Assembly: GCA_002784245.1 (NCBI GenBank)
Contig: PFKL01000023.1
Coordinates: 1-11,285, forward strand
DNA length: 11,285 nt
Origin: Comamonadaceae bacterium CG_4_10_14_3_um_filter_60_75
Lineage (GTDB): Bacteria > Pseudomonadota > Gammaproteobacteria > Burkholderiales > Burkholderiaceae_C
Reading direction: 5' to 3'
The notes beneath the pieces were generated by a model. That model was not told the origin of the DNA. It did no database searches and saw only the letters and a list, made by a program, of their open reading frames with translations. Every line of letters starts with the position of its first letter. The stretch's first letter is position 1. Both the position numbers and the translations under genes were made by a program. This document shows positions 7,888 through 11,285 of this stretch, piece by piece.

Positions 7888-8281
7888 AGCCACTTGCAAA
7901 GGCTCAGGCAGGGGCGCGCAGTCCGGTTTGATTCAAGAACCGCGGCTTCACGTCAAGCCCGGCGCAGCACAGGAAAATTCTTCGCGCAAACTGAACAAGT
8001 TGCAACATGGAAGTTCGGCTGTATTGAGTTCCCCCCTTGCCAGCCGCGCCACATCCGCGCCGAATCAGTCGGGCGATGCGCTTTGCGAAGGTCAAGGCGG
8101 AGCCCGCGCAGCGGGCGGGGGACACGCAGCAAAGCGCATTGCCCGACTGATTCTTCGATCAAAGCGAGGCCAATGTCAGCCCCTCTCTCCCACATCTCGA
8201 CGTATCTGAACAAAGCCAAAAGGGCAAACTATTCACTCCCCTAAAATCAGCTGCGTTTCAACGCTCCAACCCCTTCTTGCC
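7888..8281. other. 394-base gene-free region between the c-di-GMP gene and ppnP
   Basis: I see no protein gene here. The short overlapping open frames on both strands have no recognisable domain, no ribosome-binding site, and run straight through the palindrome. The left part (7888–8061) shows only a small GGCTT…AAGCC stem near 7944–7959 and a C6 run near 8031. The centre holds the 25-bp-arm palindrome (8062–8153). The right part (8154–8281) is the leader of ppnP; TAAAAT at 8242–8247 resembles a −10 box, without a good −35 17 bases upstream. Confidence 0.7.
8062..8153. repeat. Palindromic repeat element with 25-base arms and nested inner hairpin
   Basis: Left arm 8062–8086 (starts GAATCAGTCGGGCGATGC) and right arm 8129–8153 are reverse complements at 24 of 25 positions. 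The one difference (G8075 versus T8140) is a G·U pair in RNA, so a transcript could form an unbroken 25-pair stem. The 42-base loop contains a second perfect stem, GCCCGC (8102–8107) and GCGGGC (8111–8116), around GCA. I see no target-site duplication, no GTAG-type REP signature and no attC core sites. A diverged copy lies at 4012–4059. It may belong to a dispersed palindromic family or act as a terminator or RNA-stability structure; TTCTTC after the right arm is only weakly U-rich. Confidence 0.85.
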
Positions 8282-8599
8282 ATGACCACCACCCAACTCG
8301 ACGGCGTGACCGTCGCCACCCAGGCCAGCGTTTTCTTTGACGGCAAATGCGTCAGCCACCAGCTCACACTGGCTGACGGCACAAAGAAGTCGGTTGGCGT
8401 GGTGTTGCCCGCCACGCTGACCTTCAACACCGGCGCCCCCGAAACCATGGAGTGTGTGGCTGGTGGCTGTGAATACAAGCTCAAAGGCACAGACACCTGG
8501 CTCAAATCCAGCCCGGGTGACAAGTTCAGCATTGCCGGCAACGCCAGCTTCGAGATTCGCGTTGCCGAGGCATACCACTACATTTGCCATTTCGGTTGA
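8282..8599 (+). CDS. ppnP: Pyrimidine/purine nucleoside phosphorylase PpnP (DUF1255)
   Basis: A 105-residue single-domain cupin-fold protein. Family knowledge: PpnP (formerly YaiE, UPF0345/DUF1255) splits many purine and pyrimidine nucleosides with phosphate to the free base and (deoxy)ribose 1-phosphate, for nucleoside salvage in the cytoplasm. Recognisable stretches are FDGKCVSHQL near the N-terminus (E. coli has FSGKVKSI), KSVGVVLPATLTFNTGAPE in the middle, SSPGDKFSIAGNASFEIRV and the terminal AYHYICHFG (E. coli ends SYLCRYL). It is about ten residues longer than E. coli PpnP, at the N-terminus. The ATG at 8282 lacks a purine-rich ribosome-binding site. It lies 57 bases upstream of argG on the same strand; co-transcription is possible, but argG appears to have its own promoter-like sequence in that gap. 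Confidence 0.92.
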   Translation: MTTTQLDGVTVATQASVFFDGKCVSHQLTLADGTKKSVGVVLPATLTFNTGAPETMECVAGGCEYKLKGTDTWLKSSPGDKFSIAGNASFEIRVAEAYHYICHFG

Positions 8600-8600
8600 A

Positions 8601-8656
8601 AAAATTAATTTTCATAGCTACTCACGCTTATTCTATAAGGGCTAGAGGCCAATTTT
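8601..8656 (+). promoter_or_regulatory. Candidate argG promoter and ribosome-binding site within a repeat-like intergenic element
   Basis: Just after the ppnP stop is a perfect 12-base AT palindrome, AAAATTAATTTT (8601–8612). A promoter-like pair follows: TTCATA (8611–8616, four of six bases of TTGACA) and TATAAG (8634–8639, five of six of TATAAT), separated by exactly 17 bases. GAGG at 8645–8648, eight bases before the argG ATG, is a good Shine–Dalgarno. If this −10 is used, transcription would begin near 8646, leaving almost no leader before the Shine–Dalgarno. CTTAT/ATAAG (8627–8631 and 8635–8639) also forms a small stem over the −10. The 8611–8655 stretch resembles a motif I remember as dispersed in Comamonadaceae genomes; that is recall, not a search. 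Confidence 0.45.
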
Positions 8657-10006
8657 ATGTCTAATACGATTCTGCAAAACATTCCCGTTGGCCAAAAGGT
8701 CGGCATCGCTTTTTCGGGTGGTCTGGACACCAGCGCTGCGCTGCACTGGATGCGACTCAAAGGTGCAATACCTTATGCCTACACCGCCAATCTGGGTCAG
8801 CCCGACGAGTCGGACTACGACGACATCCCGAAAAAGGCCATGGAATACGGCGCAGAAAAAGCCCGCCTGATCGACTGCCGTGCGCAACTGGCCGCTGAAG
8901 GCCTTGCTGCGCTGCAAAGTGGCGCGTTTCACATCTCAACAGCCGGTGTCACCTACTTCAACACCACGCCGATTGGCCGCGCCGTGACCGGCACCATGCT
9001 GGTGGCCGCCATGCGCGAAGATGACGTGAACATCTGGGGCGACGGCAGCACCTTCAAGGGCAACGACATCGAGCGCTTTTACCGCTACGGCCTGCTGACC
9101 AATCCGGCGCTAAAAATCTATAAGCCTTGGCTCGATCAGGCGTTCATAGACGAGCTGGGGGGGCGCGCCGAGATGAGCGCCTTCATGACCGCACACGGTT
9201 TCGGCTACAAGATGAGTGCCGAAAAAGCCTACAGCACCGACAGCAACATGCTCGGTGCCACGCACGAAGCCAAAGACCTGGAGTTTTTAAACAGTGGCAT
9301 CCGCATCGTCAACCCGATCATGGGCGTGCCGTTCTGGCGCGACGACTGCGTTGTCAAGGCCGAAGAAGTGTCGGTGCACTTTGAAGAAGGCCGCCCGGTG
9401 GCCCTGAATGGCGTCGAGTTCACCGACCTGGTGAGCCTGATGCAGGAAGCCAACCGCATCGGCGGCCGCCACGGCCTGGGCATGAGCGACCAGATTGAGA
9501 ACCGCATCATCGAAGCCAAGAGCCGCGGCATTTACGAAGCGCCCGGTCTGGCGCTGCTGTACATCGCCTACGAGCGCCTGGTCACGGGCATCCACAACGA
9601 AGACACCATTGAGCAATACCGCGATAACGGTCGCAAGCTCGGTCGCCTGCTCTACCAGGGCCGCTGGTTTGACAGCCAGGCCATCATGCTGCGCGAAACC
9701 GCCCAGCGCTGGGTGGCGCGCGCCGTCACCGGCACCGTCACGCTTGAATTGCGCCGGGGCAACGACTACAGCATCTTGAACACCGAGAGCCCCAACCTGA
9801 CCTACGCGGCCGAGCGTTTGAGCATGGAAAAAGTCGAAGACGCGCCGTTTTCCCCAGCCGACCGCATTGGCCAATTGACCATGCGCAACCTGGACATTGT
9901 CGACACCCGTGCCAAGCTGGGCATGTACGCCAAGGCGGGCCTGCTGTCGCTGGGCACCGGCGGCGACTTGCTCAGCCTGACTGGCGACCAGGTTAAACCC
10001 AAATAA
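8657..10006 (+). CDS. argG: Argininosuccinate synthase ArgG
   Basis: Condenses citrulline and aspartate with ATP to argininosuccinate, the penultimate step of arginine synthesis, in the cytoplasm. The 449-residue protein has the N-type ATP pyrophosphatase signature AFSGGLDTSAALHWM (SGGLDTS at residues 20–26), then ITY-type citrulline/aspartate-binding stretches such as GVTYFNTTPIGRAVTGTML, IWGDGSTFKGNDIERFYRYG and YSTDSNMLGATHEAKDLE. Length and these motifs put it in the longer E. coli-like class (447 residues) rather than the about 400-residue class. The ATG at 8657 has a good GAGG ribosome-binding site eight bases upstream. It follows ppnP and converges on the epimerase gene; its last codons form one side of the long hairpin at 9997–10058. 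A G7 run at 9157–9163 is in frame and intact. Confidence 0.97.
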   Translation: MSNTILQNIPVGQKVGIAFSGGLDTSAALHWMRLKGAIPYAYTANLGQPDESDYDDIPKKAMEYGAEKARLIDCRAQLAAEGLAALQSGAFHISTAGVTYFNTTPIGRAVTGTMLVAAMREDDVNIWGDGSTFKGNDIERFYRYGLLTNPALKIYKPWLDQAFIDELGGRAEMSAFMTAHGFGYKMSAEKAYSTDSNMLGATHEAKDLEFLNSGIRIVNPIMGVPFWRDDCVVKAEEVSVHFEEGRPVALNGVEFTDLVSLMQEANRIGGRHGLGMSDQIENRIIEAKSRGIYEAPGLALLYIAYERLVTGIHNEDTIEQYRDNGRKLGRLLYQGRWFDSQAIMLRETAQRWVARAVTGTVTLELRRGNDYSILNTESPNLTYAAERLSMEKVEDAPFSPADRIGQLTMRNLDIVDTRAKLGMYAKAGLLSLGTGGDLLSLTGDQVKPK

Positions 10007-10058
10007 TCCATAAGGCGGCACTTCGTGCCTGCATGCTGCCCTCATGGATTGTTTGGGT
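9997..10058. terminator. Long convergent hairpin between argG and the epimerase gene
   Basis: Bases 9997–10011 (ACCCAAATAATCCAT) and 10044–10058 (ATGGATTGTTTGGGT) are reverse complements at 14 of 15 positions, the exception forming a U·G pair. After one mismatch the stem continues with 10013–10020 against 10034–10042 (eight pairs, one bulged C, one wobble), leaving a 13-base loop. In total this gives about 23 pairs. Its feet lie in the last argG codons and stop, and its far edge touches the stop codon of the opposing gene. The symmetric placement between convergent genes suggests a bidirectional terminator, but a canonical T-run is replaced by ATTTGGGTTT on the minus side. Confidence 0.65.
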
Positions 10059-11014
10059 CAAGCGCGACTGAGATAGTCCTGCGCGATCGGCTGCAAGGCC
10101 GATGGCGTGATGCCCAGCGAAGCCAGGCCCGGGTGCTTGCCGCTGGCCACGTTGTCAACTTTCATCGAATCGAGGTTGTCGTGGCTCATCACCGGCTCGC
10201 CTGGCGCCAGCCCCATCAACGTGGCCTGCAAACGGCCAGCCCACATCGGCAAACCAATCACCGTTCGGCCAAAGCCACCGGCGATACCGGCCAATTGGCC
10301 AGAGAGCTGCACCAACTGCTTCAAGGTAAACACCTCTGGCCCCACCGCCTCGATGATGCGCGGTGACGGTTGATCACAGGCGCCCTCCAGGCAGCGCACC
10401 ACCGCGTTGGCGACATCCTCGACCCAGACCGGCTGAAACCTCGCCCCAGCGCCGGCCAGCGGCAGCACGGGCAGCAGCTTTTGCAGCTTGGCAAACACAT
10501 TCAAAAATTTGTCTTGCTCACCAAAGATGACACTCGGGCGCAAGATGCTCAGGTCAAAACCCTTGCGGTCTGTGGCACCGGCGCCCACGGCGGCCTGCAT
10601 CAGCACCGCCTCGCCCTCGCTCTTGGAGCGCAGGTACATTGACGGCAGGGTTTGCGGCTGCAGCGCGTCGGCACCCAGCGCGCTGATCTGTACCACCTGC
10701 GCCACACCGGCCACGGCACAGGCATGCGCAATGGTGTGCGACAAAGCCACATGCACACGCTCAAACTCAGCCTGCGTGCCGTGCAGAATGGCCACCAGAT
10801 TGACCAGCGCGTCATGACCGGCCACGGCGTCCTGCAAGGCCGCGGCGTCGTGCACATCAAGCTCGCGCACGGTCAAGCCCGGCAGATGCTGCACCGACTG
10901 GGCATTGCTGCGCCGACGCGTAGGCACCGTCACATGCCAGCCCTGACGCACCAGTTTTTCACAAACATGGGCACCTACAAAGCCGGTACCCCCAAGCACA
11001 ATGATTTTTTTCAT
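10058..11014 (-). CDS. NDUFA9-like NAD(P)-dependent epimerase/dehydratase (atypical SDR)
   Basis: A 318-residue extended/atypical short-chain dehydrogenase. The N-terminus MKKIIVLGGTGFVGAHVCEK is a Rossmann fold with the glycine motif GGTGFVG. A Tyr-Lys pair in the right spacing is seen in YLRSK, and the C-terminal part has MSHDNLDSMKVDNVASG, a stretch I associate with proteins annotated as complex I NDUFA9-subunit family. In bacteria the substrate is unknown; membership does not prove a role in respiratory complex I, and no nuo gene is nearby. An ATG at 11059 would add 15 residues; the start at 11014 puts the first strand at the N-terminus as usual, so I prefer it. The start has an A7 run (ATGAAAAAAATC). 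It is 97 bases downstream of murB on the same strand, with a candidate terminator between, and ends in the shared hairpin with argG. Confidence 0.88.
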   Translation of the reverse strand: MKKIIVLGGTGFVGAHVCEKLVRQGWHVTVPTRRRSNAQSVQHLPGLTVRELDVHDAAALQDAVAGHDALVNLVAILHGTQAEFERVHVALSHTIAHACAVAGVAQVVQISALGADALQPQTLPSMYLRSKSEGEAVLMQAAVGAGATDRKGFDLSILRPSVIFGEQDKFLNVFAKLQKLLPVLPLAGAGARFQPVWVEDVANAVVRCLEGACDQPSPRIIEAVGPEVFTLKQLVQLSGQLAGIAGGFGRTVIGLPMWAGRLQATLMGLAPGEPVMSHDNLDSMKVDNVASGKHPGLASLGITPSALQPIAQDYLSRA

Positions 11015-11059
11015 ACCCTGATCATGCGTCAAAAACGGCCAGGGGCAGCGGTAGGGCAC

Positions 11060-11081
11060 AAAAAACCGGTGCCAGCACAGG
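11060..11081 (-). terminator. Candidate Rho-independent terminator after murB
   Basis: Read on the minus strand, CCTGTGCTGGCACCGG (11081–11066) can form a short stem (CC/GG and GUG/CAC, one U·C mismatch, four-base loop), immediately followed by TTTTTT (11065–11060). A second small stem, GCCGT/ACGG, is just upstream at 11082–11093. The stem is short, so strength is doubtful. If active, it would separate murB from the epimerase gene. Confidence 0.4.
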
Positions 11082-11111
11082 GCCGTTCACGGGCCTCGAG
11101 CCATCGCAACG

Positions 11112-11285
11112 CTAGACAACCACCGGCTCAATCTCCAGAAAAATGCCAAAACGCTCGTAAACGCTGGTCTGGATCGCCTTGGCCAGCGTCATCACTTCGC
11201 CGCCGGTGGCGCCGTCATGCCCCTGCACCGCCCCCCGATTCACCAGCACCAGCGCCTGTTTTTCATAAACACCGGCCCTGCCGAC
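11112..11285 (-). CDS. murB: UDP-N-acetylenolpyruvoylglucosamine reductase MurB, C-terminal fragment (N-terminus beyond window)
   Basis: The last 57 residues and a TAG stop of a gene that enters from the right edge in frame. The segment VGRAGVYEKQALVLVNRG followed by GATGGEVMTLAKAIQTSVYE and RFGIFLEIEPVVV matches the C-terminal domain of MurB, which ends with the KQALVLVN strand, an AKxIQ helix and an LExEP close. MurB reduces UDP-GlcNAc-enolpyruvate to UDP-MurNAc with NADPH and FAD in cytoplasmic peptidoglycan precursor synthesis. The FAD-binding domains and catalytic residues lie outside the window, so the call rests on the tail alone. It precedes the epimerase gene by 97 bases on the same strand. 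Confidence 0.85.
   Translation of the reverse strand, partial: VGRAGVYEKQALVLVNRGAVQGHDGATGGEVMTLAKAIQTSVYERFGIFLEIEPVVV

Noticed and set aside
8062..8153. Possible integron attC site
   Set aside because: The termini lack the RYYYAAC/GTTRRRY core sites, there is no integrase gene, and there is no cassette-like gene array.
8062..8153. Possible insertion sequence or MITE with target duplication
   Set aside because: No transposase is in the window and no direct repeat flanks the arms, so I report only a palindromic repeat.
7894..8244. 116-codon plus-strand frame across the palindrome region (and overlapping frames at 7748–8209 and 7953–8219)
   Set aside because: Arg/Ser/Pro-rich translation produced by the repeat itself, with no Shine–Dalgarno or domain. 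Several mutually overlapping frames are equally open, which indicates non-coding GC-rich DNA.
9287..10045. 252-codon open frame on the minus strand opposite argG
   Set aside because: It is a shadow of argG codon bias; it runs through the convergent hairpin and shows no family motif.
10058..11014. Respiratory complex I subunit
   Set aside because: NDUFA9-like naming reflects fold similarity; there are no nuo genes here, and bacterial complex I does not need this subunit.

Overview
The window is a high-GC chromosomal segment. It most resembles a betaproteobacterium of the Comamonadaceae (Rhodoferax/Polaromonas-like). The grounds are the folC–SPOR–cvpA–purF gene order, the protein flavour of argG and of the NDUFA9-like epimerase, and a 45-base motif before argG that I remember as a dispersed intergenic repeat in that family. 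This is inference without a database search. Nearly all genes are core metabolism; the only accessory-looking gene is a large cyclic-di-GMP enzyme.

Layout. Positions 1–3885, minus strand, hold a tight cluster transcribed folC (folate polyglutamylation) > SPOR-domain envelope protein (dedD position) > cvpA > purF (first step of purine synthesis; its C-terminus runs off the left edge). Gaps are only 13, 16 and 26 bases, so this looks like one operon. A 289-base divergent spacer holds two imperfect hairpins. Positions 4175–7887, plus strand, hold an ArsC/Spx-family small reductase-like gene and a 1062-residue membrane sensor with dCache, HAMP, two PAS, GGDEF and EAL domains. Both output domains appear catalytically intact. 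A 394-base gene-free stretch follows, dominated by a 25-bp-arm palindrome. Positions 8282–10006, plus strand, hold ppnP (nucleoside phosphorylase) and argG (argininosuccinate synthase). A convergent pair follows: argG meets an NDUFA9-like NAD(P)-dependent epimerase (minus strand, 10058–11014), with a 62-base, about 23-bp hairpin spanning both gene ends. The C-terminus of murB (minus strand) is cut by the right edge.

How the genes relate. folC and purF link one-carbon folate chemistry with purine synthesis. cvpA and the SPOR protein are the usual envelope passengers of that operon. The c-di-GMP enzyme would sense a periplasmic ligand and intracellular cues and set the second-messenger level. 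ppnP and argG share a strand with a 57-base gap that contains a promoter-like and ribosome-binding-like sequence.

No CRISPR array, insertion sequence, phage gene, defence system, tRNA or rRNA was seen. I found no clear undescribed protein system. The signals that most deserve follow-up are non-coding: a palindromic repeat with a full copy near 8.1 kb and a decayed copy near 4.04 kb bracketing the ArsC-like and c-di-GMP genes, the repeat-like element that appears to carry argG's promoter and Shine–Dalgarno, and the very long convergent hairpin.
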